Of a stretch of DNA of 64,000 nt, positions 18,209 to 27,629 are shown piece by piece. Position 1 is the first letter of the stretch; the number at the start of each line of letters is the position of its first letter. A program made the translations under genes and the position numbers. The notes under the pieces are model-generated. The model had not been told where the DNA came from. It did not search any database and saw only the letters and a list, made by a program, of their open reading frames with translations. Source of the stretch: Sphingobacteriaceae bacterium. GTDB lineage: Bacteria; Bacteroidota; Bacteroidia; B-17B0; Aurantibacillaceae. The stretch is taken from contig JADJXI010000003.1 of the NCBI GenBank assembly GCA_016715905.1, positions 310,001 to 374,000 on the forward strand, read 5' to 3'.

Positions 18209-18862
18209 TTATTTTTTTACAAGTAGATTCAAAACCATTTGTAAACTCAACCTGATCTCATTCTTATTGCAATTAATCAGCATTGACCCATCAAATATTT
18301 CTCTTCCGAGTATCTTAATTTGGTCGCCAATCTTGAGTTTATTATAATCAAGAAATTTCAGAAATGCACTCGAATGATCGGCAACTCCACTAAGAATATA
18401 ATTTCTTCCCACTTTGGCTTCGGATAGCTTGATAAATTCAATTTTATGAAATTTACCATTCTCATCAGGTATTGGGTCACCGTGTGGATCAAATAAGGGA
18501 TTTCCTAATTTTTGAAATAGCTTTTGAATTAGTTTTTCGCTCGAAACGTGTTCTAGTTCCTCAGCAATTTCATGCACCTCGTCCCAGCCAAAACCAAGCT
18601 CTTTGGCTAAAAACGTTTCCCAAATCCTATGCCTTCTCACTATTGCCAAAGCTTTTTTTGTTCCTTGCGTTGATAGCTGAGTACCATATGATTTCTCATA
18701 TTTAACAAGATTTAATGCGTCAAGCTTCCTCACAGCTTCTGTTACAGTAGCCGGATTCACCTTCAAAGTAAAAGCAAGCTGTTTATTTGTAACAACACAC
18801 GTATTCCCATTGGATAGATGGTAAATGGTTTTTAAGTAATTCTCAATAGTTTCATTATGCAT
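18209..18862 (-). CDS. DtxR/MntR-family metal-dependent transcriptional regulator
   Basis: A one-component repressor that binds DNA when loaded with Fe2+, Mn2+ or a similar metal. The N-terminal winged helix (ENYLKTIYHL, VNPATVTEAVRKLDALNLV) is followed by the dimerisation/metal-binding domain (RRHRIWETFLAKELGFGWDEVHEIAEELEHVSS is the usual ligand-rich helix pair) and a C-terminal FeoA/SH3-like domain. 217 residues is typical. A DtxR-type palindrome begins 9 bases upstream of its start, so autoregulation and control of the divergent 18944 operon are likely. Metal specificity is unknown. Confidence 0.92.
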   Translation of the reverse strand: MHNETIENYLKTIYHLSNGNTCVVTNKQLAFTLKVNPATVTEAVRKLDALNLVKYEKSYGTQLSTQGTKKALAIVRRHRIWETFLAKELGFGWDEVHEIAEELEHVSSEKLIQKLFQKLGNPLFDPHGDPIPDENGKFHKIEFIKLSEAKVGRNYILSGVADHSSAFLKFLDYNKLKIGDQIKILGREIFDGSMLINCNKNEIRLSLQMVLNLLVKK

Positions 18863-18870
18863 AAAAAATA

Positions 18871-18888
18871 TTTTAGGTATACCAAAAA
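18871..18888. promoter_or_regulatory. DtxR/MntR-type operator
   Basis: TTTTAGGTATACCAAAAA is a near-perfect palindrome centred on GGTATACC, resembling DtxR/MntR boxes. It sits between the regulator start (18862, minus) and the divergent di-heme gene (18944, plus), well placed to repress both. Confidence 0.65.
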
Positions 18889-18943
18889 TAATAATTTAAA
18901 CATTATAAATATTCTTCAGCTTTGCAATTCCTAATTTAATACT

Positions 18944-20164
18944 ATGAAAAAGACACAATTAGTTATTTCAGTAGCAATTACACTAGTAATATGCCTTGTT
19001 GCATGCCAAAAGATGCTACCACCTTTACCCGCTGATGAAGATGTTCTTGATGGTCCAATTGCGGGATTAAGCACTCAGGAAAACCAACAATTCTTAGCGG
19101 GAGATGTAGCATTTAGTGAGGTGTTCACAAAGGAAAACGGTCTTGGTCCATATTTCGTTGCTTCATCATGTATGAGCTGTCATGCAGGTGATGGTAAAGG
19201 ACATCCATCCACAACGCTTACGAGATTTGGTCAATCAGATACCATTGGTAATTTTTTTATGCAATACGGAGCACCGCAATTACAGAATAGAGCAATACCA
19301 GGTTATAACCCTGAAATCATTCCTTCCGGAGCAGCTTCGGCAAAATTCACCCCTCCATCAAATACTGGTCTAGGATTCCTTGCTGCATTAACTGATGCTC
19401 AAATTCTAGCCAACGCTGATCCTTTCGATTCCGATGGGGATGGAATTTCTGGTGTGCCCAATTACATTAATCCACCTTCCTATTTTATTCCGCAATCATT
19501 TCATCAATCATTTGCGGGAAAATACATTGGTCGTTTTGGAAAAAAGGCGGCAGCTATAGACCTATTGCACCAAACCGTAAATGCATACAATCAGGATATG
19601 GGTATTACCACAATATACGCACCATATGAACCGGGAATGAATGGTCTTACATTTCCTTATCCAGATGATGTTCCTGATCCGGAAGTTTCAAGTAACACGG
19701 TACTTAATATTGTTTTCTATTTGCGCACGCTTAAAGCACCTGTTCAAAGAAATCAACATGATGCGGATGTAATTACTGGTAAACAAATTTTCTCAACTAT
19801 AAAATGTGCAAGTTGCCATACCCCCGAATGGACGACTGGAGCAAGCGATATTTCTGCACTTTCTTATAAAACATTTTATCCATATTCCGATTTACTCCTT
19901 CACGATATGGGAAGCGGATTAGATGATGGTTACACAGAAGGAACAGCAAAAACATATGAATGGAGAACACCTCCGCTTTGGGGTTTGGGGCTTGCCAAAA
20001 ATTCGCAAGGCAGGCAATATTTTTTGATGCATGATGGAAGAGCCACAAGTATCGAGCAAGCTATTTTACTGCATGGTGGAGAAGCAGCGATTAGCAATAA
20101 TTTGTATCAAGCTTTAAGTGTATCCGACAAACAAAAATTAATTAAGTTTTTAGAAAGTTTGTAA
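18944..20164 (+). CDS. di-heme c-type oxidoreductase (DUF1111 / thiol oxidoreductase-like) lipoprotein
   Basis: A periplasmic lipoprotein with lipobox LVAC near residue 21 and two c-heme sites, CMSCH early and CASCH later. The region between (FDSDGDGISGVPNYI, FGKKAAAIDLLHQ) and the C-terminal LMHDGRATSIEQAILLHGGEA are hallmarks of the DUF1111 di-heme family related to cytochrome c peroxidases. The exact reaction is not established for this family. Its stop shares a base with the start of the Rieske gene, so the two are translationally coupled. Likely controlled by the divergent DtxR-family protein. Confidence 0.87.
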   Translation: MKKTQLVISVAITLVICLVACQKMLPPLPADEDVLDGPIAGLSTQENQQFLAGDVAFSEVFTKENGLGPYFVASSCMSCHAGDGKGHPSTTLTRFGQSDTIGNFFMQYGAPQLQNRAIPGYNPEIIPSGAASAKFTPPSNTGLGFLAALTDAQILANADPFDSDGDGISGVPNYINPPSYFIPQSFHQSFAGKYIGRFGKKAAAIDLLHQTVNAYNQDMGITTIYAPYEPGMNGLTFPYPDDVPDPEVSSNTVLNIVFYLRTLKAPVQRNQHDADVITGKQIFSTIKCASCHTPEWTTGASDISALSYKTFYPYSDLLLHDMGSGLDDGYTEGTAKTYEWRTPPLWGLGLAKNSQGRQYFLMHDGRATSIEQAILLHGGEAAISNNLYQALSVSDKQKLIKFLESL

Positions 20165-20604
20165 TGGACAGAAAAGAATTTATCAAAACATGCGGCTTCG
20201 CCTGTTTAGGTATGGTTGGTATTACCTCCATACTTGAATCATGTGTTTCAACCAAACTAATCAATACAACAAGCACGAATAATTTACTCACAGTTGCGAG
20301 AACTGAATTTATCGAAGTAAAAAAAGATAAATCGAAAACACGCAGGCATATTCTTGTAAAGACTTCCGAATTGAATTTTCCCATTGTGGTTTATCGATTT
20401 TCAGATTCCGAGTTTTCAGCTTTGCTTTTGGAATGTTCGCATCAAGGAAGCGAGTTGAATGTAAACGGTGATTTGTTGACTTGCCCTGCACATGGGAGTG
20501 AATTCAGTAATAAAGGAGAAATCATTCAAGGCCCAGCCGATAAAATACTTACATCTTATATAGTTTCCTCAGACATCAATAATATTTACATCCATCTAGC
20601 ATGA
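20164..20604 (+). CDS. Rieske [2Fe-2S] protein, exported
   Basis: A small Rieske electron-transfer protein. Cluster ligands are in CSHQG and CPAHG (C-x-H ... C-x-x-H), separated by 15 residues. The N-terminus (MDRKEFIKTCGFACLG, then SILESC) looks like a lipoprotein or Tat-like signal. At 146 residues it is short, as for stand-alone exported Rieske proteins. Located directly after the di-heme oxidoreductase and before a porin, it may pass electrons to or from that enzyme in the periplasm. The donor and acceptor are unknown. Confidence 0.87.
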   Translation: MDRKEFIKTCGFACLGMVGITSILESCVSTKLINTTSTNNLLTVARTEFIEVKKDKSKTRRHILVKTSELNFPIVVYRFSDSEFSALLLECSHQGSELNVNGDLLTCPAHGSEFSNKGEIIQGPADKILTSYIVSSDINNIYIHLA

Positions 20605-20696
20605 AATGAAGCATAAAATTTAACCTTATCTCAACTGGGCATGAATAAAATTTTTGCGGAATTCCATGTGACCATTAAAAAATAAATTATATACAC

Positions 20697-21923
20697 ATGA
20701 AAAAAATAATACAATTATTCCTTCTCACAACTATCACTTTCTCTGCATCTGCGCAGACAGATACAAATTTGATAAAAAGAATACCAACGGATAGTAGCAA
20801 GTTAAACATGAATATGGATGCTGTTTACAATAGACCGTTTCTTCAAGTTGGAAAAGTTCCTATTTCATTGGGAGGATATGTTGAAGCAAATAGTAGTTAT
20901 TTTCAAACGGATGGAGTTACAGAAGGACTTTCATTTCAACTTCCAAGGTTAACACTATTTATTGCCTCAAGCATTAAGAACAGAATCAAATTTCTTTCCG
21001 AAATTGAATTAGAAGAAGGAGGTAGAGAAATCAATATTGAATTTGCTTCAATGGATATTCAATTACATCCTTTATTAAATTTAAGAGGAGGAGTAATCAT
21101 GAACCCCATTGGTTCCTTCAACCAAAATCACGATGGTCCTAAATGGGAATTTATAAGCAGACCAATTTCTGCAACAACTATAATTCCTTCAACATGGAGT
21201 AATGTGGGGTTCGGACTTTTTGGAAAATACGCAAGAAATAATCTTGTTTGGGCTTATGAATTCTATTTAACCAATGGGTTTGATGATAAAATCATTTCCA
21301 ATACTCAAAACAAAACATGGCTTCCTGCAAGTAAAATGAATGCGGAGAGATTTGAGGAATCATTTAATGGTGTTCCACTTGTTACCGCAAAAACGGCTTT
21401 CCGTCATCGTAAAATCGGAGAAATTGGATTTTCGTGGATGGGTGGAGTTTACAATAAGTTTCAAGAAGATGGATTAGAACTTGACTCAAGAAGAAGAGTT
21501 GATTTATTTGCAATTGACTTTAACACAACCATCCCAAAAATTAAAACCTATGTCAATGCTGAATGGGTATGGGCTTTTATTAATGTTCCGGAAACATACA
21601 CTCAGCAATATGGTAATAAGCAACAAGGAGGATTTATAGATATTGTCCAACCGATTTTGAAACGAAATGTATTTGGTTGGGAAAACAGTACAATTAACAT
21701 GGCTTTAAGAGCTGAATATACCGATTATAACCTCGGAAACTTCGCTGAAACGGGAGGAAATATTTATGACCATATTTTCGCAATCGTTCCTGGAATAAGT
21801 TTCCGACCCTCACCACAAACGGTTATCCGCGCAAACTACCGCTATCATTGGGAACGTGATTTGTTGGGTAACCCATCCGCAAGAACTGCCGGATTTCAAT
21901 TCGGTTTTTCCACATATTTTTAA
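20697..21923 (+). CDS. outer-membrane porin-like beta-barrel protein
   Basis: The signal peptide (MKKIIQLFLLTTITFSASAQ) is followed by 388 residues of alternating amphipathic strands rich in Tyr/Trp/Phe, ending in GFQFGFSTYF, a barrel-closing strand with C-terminal Phe. LSGI-like strands such as VPISLGGYVEANSSYFQTDG resemble phosphate-selective-type porins. It is the last gene of the DtxR-flanked trio, 92 bases after the Rieske gene. The substrate is unknown. A 16-bp perfect palindrome (21940-21955) follows the stop. Confidence 0.75.
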   Translation: MKKIIQLFLLTTITFSASAQTDTNLIKRIPTDSSKLNMNMDAVYNRPFLQVGKVPISLGGYVEANSSYFQTDGVTEGLSFQLPRLTLFIASSIKNRIKFLSEIELEEGGREINIEFASMDIQLHPLLNLRGGVIMNPIGSFNQNHDGPKWEFISRPISATTIIPSTWSNVGFGLFGKYARNNLVWAYEFYLTNGFDDKIISNTQNKTWLPASKMNAERFEESFNGVPLVTAKTAFRHRKIGEIGFSWMGGVYNKFQEDGLELDSRRRVDLFAIDFNTTIPKIKTYVNAEWVWAFINVPETYTQQYGNKQQGGFIDIVQPILKRNVFGWENSTINMALRAEYTDYNLGNFAETGGNIYDHIFAIVPGISFRPSPQTVIRANYRYHWERDLLGNPSARTAGFQFGFSTYF

Positions 21924-22045
21924 TAATAACCTCATTAATAAATGATTAATCATTTTTCTTTGCTATGATTTGTAGCAAGACTTTGCTATAATTTTTAACA
22001 ATGAGATAATATTCAAAGCAAATTGATATTTTTGAGTGTCGATTT

Positions 22046-22086
22046 TGACTAATTTATAGTCAGTAGTTGACAAATATTTAGTCAAC
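22046..22086. promoter_or_regulatory. two adjacent dyads, probable operator
   Basis: TGACTA-N5-TAGTCA (22046-22062) and GTTGAC-N9-GTCAAC (22066-22086) lie side by side just upstream of the gene at 22104. Shared TTGAC/GTCAA half-sites suggest a dimeric repressor, possibly the product of that gene. Confidence 0.45.
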
Positions 22087-22103
22087 TTGAATCATTTTAC
22101 CCT

Positions 22104-22979
22104 ATGCTCAAAGGCCCGGTGCAGGTTGCTCCATTTGCGGAGCACATTATATTGGATATAGCGAGATGCGAACCGCATGAGTTCGATGTAATTTCTCTTT
22201 TACCTGACCAGCCTTCTGATTTTATTCTTACCGGAAAATTTTCTTTGCAGCAATATTGCCAATGTTTACTTCGCAAATTATTTTCATTGAATAAATCTAA
22301 AATCAAACCATTCATTCAATACCAATGTGAGCAGCTGGCAGATCCTTTTGTTTGGTTAAACAAATTTGAAAAACTCATCGATCTCAACAGAGAATTATTC
22401 ATTACAAAAGAGCAAAATATTAAAATAGAAAAAGCTCTGATGGTAATTGAACTCATTCGCCAGGATATTGAAAACAACAAATTCAATAAAGCTGCAAGGT
22501 TTGATTTTGACAAGGTAAAATCAAAATTAAAACAATATGCAACAGTTGAAGATCAACTGTGTTTTCTTTATGAAGCAAAGGCAGATTATCAGCAGAACAA
22601 ACCAAAACTAGTTGACCCTACAGATACTCCTTTTGACGAGAAAATTGTAATCGAGATTGAAAAAATTGAGCAGTTGGAACAACTAAAAAAACGTGCACCG
22701 GAACGAGCTGCACTATTGAACGGAAAAAACACAAAAAAGAAAATTCCTATTCGCGGACACTTAAATATTTTGGTTGATGCATTTTATCAAATGCTCCATG
22801 AGAAAAAAGCAAACGGACTTCCATACCTCGATGCCAATGCAACCGAAATTACTACCTTCATTGTAGATAATTTCGTTGATAAAGATGGTCAACCAATTTC
22901 TGAAAGTACTGTTAGGACTATATTGTCGCCAAATAAACCGGAGAAGCGACCAAAAAATGATAATAAAATCAATTTGTAG
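22104..22979 (+). CDS. hypothetical mobile-element protein, possible DNA-binding C-terminus
   Basis: I do not recognise a named family. The 291-residue protein is mostly helical and charged with no membrane segment. The first third (CQCLLRKLFSLNKSKIKPF) and the middle (EDQLCFLYEAKADYQQNKP) resemble hypothetical proteins of Bacteroidota conjugative elements, loosely reminiscent of RteC-like regulators. The C-terminal ~70 residues (ANATEITTFIVDNFVDKDG, then ISESTVRTILSPNKPEK) look like a helix-turn-helix. Two palindromes directly upstream fit an autoregulator. It separates the two metal cargo blocks. Function unproven. Confidence 0.6.
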   Translation: MLKGPVQVAPFAEHIILDIARCEPHEFDVISLLPDQPSDFILTGKFSLQQYCQCLLRKLFSLNKSKIKPFIQYQCEQLADPFVWLNKFEKLIDLNRELFITKEQNIKIEKALMVIELIRQDIENNKFNKAARFDFDKVKSKLKQYATVEDQLCFLYEAKADYQQNKPKLVDPTDTPFDEKIVIEIEKIEQLEQLKKRAPERAALLNGKNTKKKIPIRGHLNILVDAFYQMLHEKKANGLPYLDANATEITTFIVDNFVDKDGQPISESTVRTILSPNKPEKRPKNDNKINL

Positions 22980-23134
22980 GCTTTTCACTCTTTATAATTT
23001 GCCCTATTAAATTTGGATAAAAATTAAGCAAGAAGTGAAATCTTGTTAAAATTTCTGAAAGAGTATGTGAATAATTAATTGAAAACGTGACGAGTATCAC
23101 TATCTTAATATTAACAACAACAAACTAAAATTCG

Positions 23135-23142
23135 TATATTTG
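23135..23142 (+). promoter_or_regulatory. -7 promoter element of the copper operon
   Basis: TATATTTG matches TAnnTTTG, 14 bases before the ATG at 23157. A GTGA-N6-TCAC dyad (23087-23100) lies upstream and could be a regulator site. Confidence 0.5.
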
Positions 23143-23156
23143 CGTTTAGAAATATA

Positions 23157-23525
23157 ATGACAAAAAAGATTTACATACTGTTGATTATTATGTTGGGCTT
23201 AACCTTAATGCCTAACCAAACTTTTGCATGCGGATCGAACGCCAAAAAATCTTGTTGTAAAAAAGAATATTCAGAAAAGTCAGCCGACAAAGATTGCTGT
23301 AAAAAAGAAAAACAAAATTCAAACGATAAAGGAGATTGTAGTGGAAAATGTGGGGATAAATCGTGTAATTGTTCCATCTCCAACTTTAGTTTAGTATTAC
23401 CCTTTTTTCAAGATGATAAAAATAATAATTTTAATTTCTCTTCCGAAAAACAGATGCCTTCATATTTAGAAGCCGATATTTCATCTGGTTTTTATTCTAT
23501 TTGGACACCACCTAATATAAGCTAA
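23157..23525 (+). CDS. secreted Cys/Lys-rich small protein, putative copper-binding
   Basis: 122 residues with a signal peptide (MTKKIYILLIIMLGLTLMP, cleaved near TFA). The mature N-terminus is packed with cysteines: KKSCCKKEYS, DKDCCKKEK, GDCSGKCGDKSCNC. The C-terminal half lacks Cys and ends IWTPPNIS, much like the small secreted protein upstream of the RND pump. It heads the copper block, which suggests periplasmic metal binding, but no named domain is recognised. Confidence 0.72.
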   Translation: MTKKIYILLIIMLGLTLMPNQTFACGSNAKKSCCKKEYSEKSADKDCCKKEKQNSNDKGDCSGKCGDKSCNCSISNFSLVLPFFQDDKNNNFNFSSEKQMPSYLEADISSGFYSIWTPPNIS

Positions 23526-23614
23526 ATTTTTAGCCAAGACAGCCATAAGACTGTCCAATCGGAAGTAAATACTTTACTTTCAAAATAATTATTTACAATT
23601 TAATTTTTTTAAAA

Positions 23615-24475
23615 ATGAAATCAATATCAAAAATATTGATGGCAATCATGTTATTGCTGTCATTCAACGGGTGCAATGCACAAATTAAGAATGCCAAAAC
23701 CGAAACCGTAAAAATATACGGCAATTGCGGTATGTGCAAAAAAACGATCGAAAAAGCAGGTAACCTCAAAAAAGTCGCCAGTGTAGATTGGAATAAAGAC
23801 AATAAACTGGCCATAATTACCTATGATTCAAAAAAAACAAATCAAGCCGAAATTTTAAAGAGAATTGCATTAGTAGGTTATGATAGCGACAGCTTTTTAG
23901 CACCGGACAATGCCTATGAAAAATTACCGGGCTGTTGTCACTATGAAAGAGCAAAAAAAGCGGTAGTAAAAACTGAAGAAGCAAAAACGAAAACGGATAG
24001 CACCAACCAATCCTCTAATACAGTGGTAGGCGAACCGCAACTGGTTAATCAATTAACAGCTGTTTTTGACAATTATTTTTTAGTTAAAGATGCTTTAGTT
24101 CAAACCAACGGAGAAATGGCTGCTGAAAAATCAAAAGCCCTTTTAATCGCAATTAAAGCTGTAAAAATGGAAAAACTCTCAACAGATGTACATATTGTTT
24201 GGATGAAAGTATTAACCAATTTACAGGAAGATTCAGAACATATTGCCGATACCAAAGATGCCTCACATCAAAGAGACCATTTTATGACTTTATCAAAAAA
24301 TATATACGAACTAATAAAAGTTTCAAAATATGAACAACCAATTTATTATCAATTTTGTCCAATGGCAAATGATGGTAAAGGTGCTAATTGGTTGAGCAAA
24401 GAAAACACAGTGAAGAATCCTTATTACGGATCACAAATGTTGAGTTGCGGTAAAACAGTTGAAACAATTAAATAA
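23615..24475 (+). CDS. HMA-domain + DUF3347 periplasmic copper-handling lipoprotein
   Basis: The lipoprotein-like signal (MLLLSFNGCNAQ) is followed by an HMA metal-binding domain with motif C-G-M-C (KIYGNCGMCKKTIEKAG). A linker leads to a DUF3347 domain (QLTAVFDNYFLVKDALVQTN, then YYQFCPMANDGKGANWLS), which occurs in copper-efflux adaptors and periplasmic proteins. Probably a periplasmic metallochaperone serving CopA or the oxidase. The stop overlaps the start of the AraC-type gene by one base. Confidence 0.82.
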   Translation: MKSISKILMAIMLLLSFNGCNAQIKNAKTETVKIYGNCGMCKKTIEKAGNLKKVASVDWNKDNKLAIITYDSKKTNQAEILKRIALVGYDSDSFLAPDNAYEKLPGCCHYERAKKAVVKTEEAKTKTDSTNQSSNTVVGEPQLVNQLTAVFDNYFLVKDALVQTNGEMAAEKSKALLIAIKAVKMEKLSTDVHIVWMKVLTNLQEDSEHIADTKDASHQRDHFMTLSKNIYELIKVSKYEQPIYYQFCPMANDGKGANWLSKENTVKNPYYGSQMLSCGKTVETIK

Positions 24476-25035
24476 TGAAGCTATACATCAAAAATATGGT
24501 ATGTAGCCGCTGCAAGATGGTGGTGAAGTCCGAGTTAGAAAAACTTGGACTTCATCCTATTTCTGTTGAGCTTGGCGAAATTGAAATCACCGAATCTAAT
24601 ATTGATAAATTAAAAAATGAACTGGCACAAAATTTTATCTTATTGGGCTTTGAATTAATCGATGATAAGCGAAGTAGAATAATTGAAAAGATAAAAACAT
24701 TGATTGTAGATCTAGTACATAACAAAAACAACAATATCAAAATCAATCTTTCCGACTACCTTACTCAGCATATCACACAAGATTATAATACAATTAGCAA
24801 CCTTTTTTCCGAAGTAGAAGGTATAACCATCGAAAAATATTTTATCAATCAAAAAATAGAGAAAGTAAAAGAATTGCTGGTATATGATGAACTTACGTTG
24901 AGCGAAATATCATACCGGCTTAATTATAGCAGTATCGCTCATTTAAGTAACCAATTTAAGAAAACTACAGGATATACTCCTTCTTACTTTAAAAAATTAA
25001 AACATAAAAAACGTAAGCAAATTGACGATTTATAA
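24475..25035 (+). CDS. AraC-family regulator with N-terminal HMA-like metal sensor
   Basis: 186 residues. The N-terminal ~70 form an HMA-like ferredoxin fold with C10-x-x-C13 (NMVCSRCKMVV). The C-terminal ~100 form an AraC HTH pair (TLSEISYRLNYSSIAHLSNQ, KKTTGYTPSYFKKLK). A soft-metal sensor linked directly to an AraC DNA-binding domain suggests a one-component copper-responsive activator of the surrounding operon. It is translationally coupled to the HMA-DUF3347 gene and 90 bases before copA. Metal sensing is inference from the CxxC and neighbours. Confidence 0.82.
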   Translation: MKLYIKNMVCSRCKMVVKSELEKLGLHPISVELGEIEITESNIDKLKNELAQNFILLGFELIDDKRSRIIEKIKTLIVDLVHNKNNNIKINLSDYLTQHITQDYNTISNLFSEVEGITIEKYFINQKIEKVKELLVYDELTLSEISYRLNYSSIAHLSNQFKKTTGYTPSYFKKLKHKKRKQIDDL

Positions 25036-25125
25036 ATATTGCAAATCAAACCATAAATAGTGTAAATAATAAAACGAAATTAAGTCAGAAGTTTGCTTTA
25101 TCATTAACAATTTAATCCATTAAAA

Positions 25126-27612
25126 ATGAAACACACATATCAAATCACAGGAATGACTTGCTCTGGTTGTCGTAATCATGTTCAGAAAATTCTAAGCAAA
25201 GTGCAAGGCGTGATTAAAGTTGAAGTAAACCTTGAAGAAAAAACGGCCTCTATTGAAATGGAAAAGCACATTTCAATAGAAATATTCAAAACTGCTTTAT
25301 TAGAAGATGGTGGTAGGTATGATATTGGAATGGTCAATGAAAAAATGGAAGAAAGATTAAAAACTAAGCGTCCTTCAAAGTTAAATCAAGATGGAAAATA
25401 TTATTGTCCAATGCATTGTGAAGGTGATAAAATGTACGATAAAAAGGGAGACTGTCCGAAATGCGGAATGGATCTGGTACAACAAGCAAAAAATTCTCAA
25501 AGCATAAAATATACATGTCCGATGCACCCCGAAATTGTAGAAGATAAACCGGGTAATTGTCCCAAATGTGGAATGGATTTAGTCCCCATGGCACCAGTTG
25601 ATGAAGAAAATAAAACTTATCTGACGCTTTTGAAAAAATTTAAAATTGCTGTTGTATTTACTTTACCAATTTTGATTTTAGTAATGGGCGAAATGATACC
25701 TCACAATCCATTTACAAAGTATCTAAGTGTTGATTTTAAAAACTGGCTGCAATTCTTTTTATCGTTGCCGGTCGTTTTTTATGCTTGTTGGATGTTTTTT
25801 CAAAGAGCATGGGTATCTTTCAAAACATGGAATTTAAATATGTTTAGTTTAATAGGTGTTGGAGCAGGTGCAGCATTTATTTTTAGTATTGTTGCTCTGG
25901 TTTTCCCTTCAATTTTCCCTGACCAATTTAAAAATCATGATGGCAGTGTTTACCTTTATTTTGAAGCAGTAACTGTAATTCTCACCTTAGTATTGCTAGG
26001 ACAATTATTAGAAGCAAGAGCCCACAGTCAAACCAGTGGCGCAATAAAGGAACTTTTAAAGCTAGCCCCTACGCAAGCTATATTAGTAGAAAATGGAATC
26101 GAAAAAACAATTTCTATTCACGATATAAAAGTAGGCGACTTATTACGAGTTAAGCCTGGTGATAAAATTCCTGTTGATGGAAGTATTACAGAGGGAAATA
26201 GTAATATTGACGAAAGTATGATAACAGGGGAACCTATTCCGGTAGAAAAGAATGTAAATGATAAAGTAAACTCAGGTACTATAAACGGAAATAAATCTTT
26301 TGTAATGAAAGCAGAAAAAGTAGGTGATGAAACACTGCTTGCTCAAATAATAAAAATGGTGAATGATGCCAGCCGTAGCAAAGCACCCATTCAAAAATTG
26401 GCTGATACTATTTCCAAATATTTTGTGCCAACTGTTATTATTATTTCCGTAATTACCTTTTTAGTTTGGAAATTCTTTGGTCCCGAACCTTCTTATGTTT
26501 ATGCATTCGTAAATGCTTTAGCTGTATTAATAATTGCTTGTCCTTGTGCTTTAGGATTGGCTACACCCATGAGCGTTATGGTTGGTGTTGGTAAAGGCGC
26601 TCAAAATGGAGTGCTTATAAAAAATGCAGAGGCCTTAGAAAAAATGAATAAAATAAACGTATTAATAACTGATAAAACAGGTACTATTACCGAAGGAAAA
26701 CCATCTCTCGAAAAAATTTATTCTTTTCAAGAATATACTGAAAAAGAACTATTGCTTTTAGCCGCCTCTATCAATTCGCAAAGCGAACATCCTTTGGCAG
26801 CCGCAATCGTGAATAAAGCAAAAAGCGAGGCTATGTCCTTAAAACCAATTTCTAAATTTGAAGCTGTTTTAGGAAAAGGCGTTATTGGAATAGTCGATAA
26901 CAAAAATATCATTATTGGAAATGATAAACTTTTGTTTAATAACAACATTACGATTTCTGAAAACCAAAAAATGCAAATAGTTGCTGAACAGAAAAAAGGT
27001 AAAACTGTTTCCTATTTTGCAATTGACGGTAAACTCGAAGGTTTTCTTGTAATCTCTGATGCCATCAAAATAAGCAGCAAAGACGCTATTCAAAAACTAA
27101 TGAATGAAGGTGTAGAAGTAATCATGCTCACAGGCGATAATCAAAATACTGCAAAAGCTGTGGCAAGTGAATTAAACCTTACCCATTTCAAAGCTGAATG
27201 TTTGCCTCAAGATAAATTAGAAGAAATAAAAAAACTTCAAGCTCAGGGCAAAATTGTTGCTATGGCAGGAGATGGAATTAATGATGCACCAGCATTAGCA
27301 CAAGCCGACATTGGTATAGCTATGGGAACGGGAACAGACGTAGCTATTGAAAGTGCAAAAATAACATTGCTTAAAGGCGATTTACAAGGTATTGTAAAGG
27401 CGAAAGCATTAAGTCATAAAGTAATGCGAAATATTAAGCAAAATTTATTGTTTGCATTTGGATATAATATTTTAGGAATACCTATTGCTGCAGGTGTTCT
27501 CTTTCCATTTTTTGGACTACTACTTTCTCCAATGATAGCAGCAGCAGCCATGAGCTTTAGTTCGGTATCTGTTATTATTAATTCACTTCGACTGAAAAAA
27601 ATAAAAATATAA
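25126..27612 (+). CDS. copA: Cu(+)-exporting P1B-1-type ATPase
   Basis: Exports cuprous ions from the cytoplasm. The N-terminal HMA domain has [11 protein letters not shown] (CxxC at 12-15). Two heavy-metal-binding zinc-ribbon-like repeats follow (YYCPMHC...CPKCGMDL and [10 protein letters not shown]...[11 protein letters not shown]). Core motifs: [15 protein letters not shown] in TM6, [15 protein letters not shown] and [12 protein letters not shown] in the penultimate helix and M-SF-SS at the end mark the P1B-1 copper class. 828 residues, full length. The multicopper oxidase follows after 17 bases. Confidence 0.95.
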   Translation: MKHTYQITGMTCSGCRNHVQKILSKVQGVIKVEVNLEEKTASIEMEKHISIEIFKTALLEDGGRYDIGMVNEKMEERLKTKRPSKLNQDGKYYCPMHCEGDKMYDKKGDCPKCGMDLVQQAKNSQSIKYTCPMHPEIVEDKPGNCPKCGMDLVPMAPVDEENKTYLTLLKKFKIAVVFTLPILILVMGEMIPHNPFTKYLSVDFKNWLQFFLSLPVVFYACWMFFQRAWVSFKTWNLNMFSLIGVGAGAAFIFSIVALVFPSIFPDQFKNHDGSVYLYFEAVTVILTLVLLGQLLEARAHSQTSGAIKELLKLAPTQAILVENGIEKTISIHDIKVGDLLRVKPGDKIPVDGSITEGNSNIDESMITGEPIPVEKNVNDKVNSGTINGNKSFVMKAEKVGDETLLAQIIKMVNDASRSKAPIQKLADTISKYFVPTVIIISVITFLVWKFFGPEPSYVYAFVNALAVLIIACPCALGLATPMSVMVGVGKGAQNGVLIKNAEALEKMNKINVLITDKTGTITEGKPSLEKIYSFQEYTEKELLLLAASINSQSEHPLAAAIVNKAKSEAMSLKPISKFEAVLGKGVIGIVDNKNIIIGNDKLLFNNNITISENQKMQIVAEQKKGKTVSYFAIDGKLEGFLVISDAIKISSKDAIQKLMNEGVEVIMLTGDNQNTAKAVASELNLTHFKAECLPQDKLEEIKKLQAQGKIVAMAGDGINDAPALAQADIGIAMGTGTDVAIESAKITLLKGDLQGIVKAKALSHKVMRNIKQNLLFAFGYNILGIPIAAGVLFPFFGLLLSPMIAAAAMSFSSVSVIINSLRLKKIKI

Positions 27613-27629
27613 AAAGAAATTCAAAAAAA

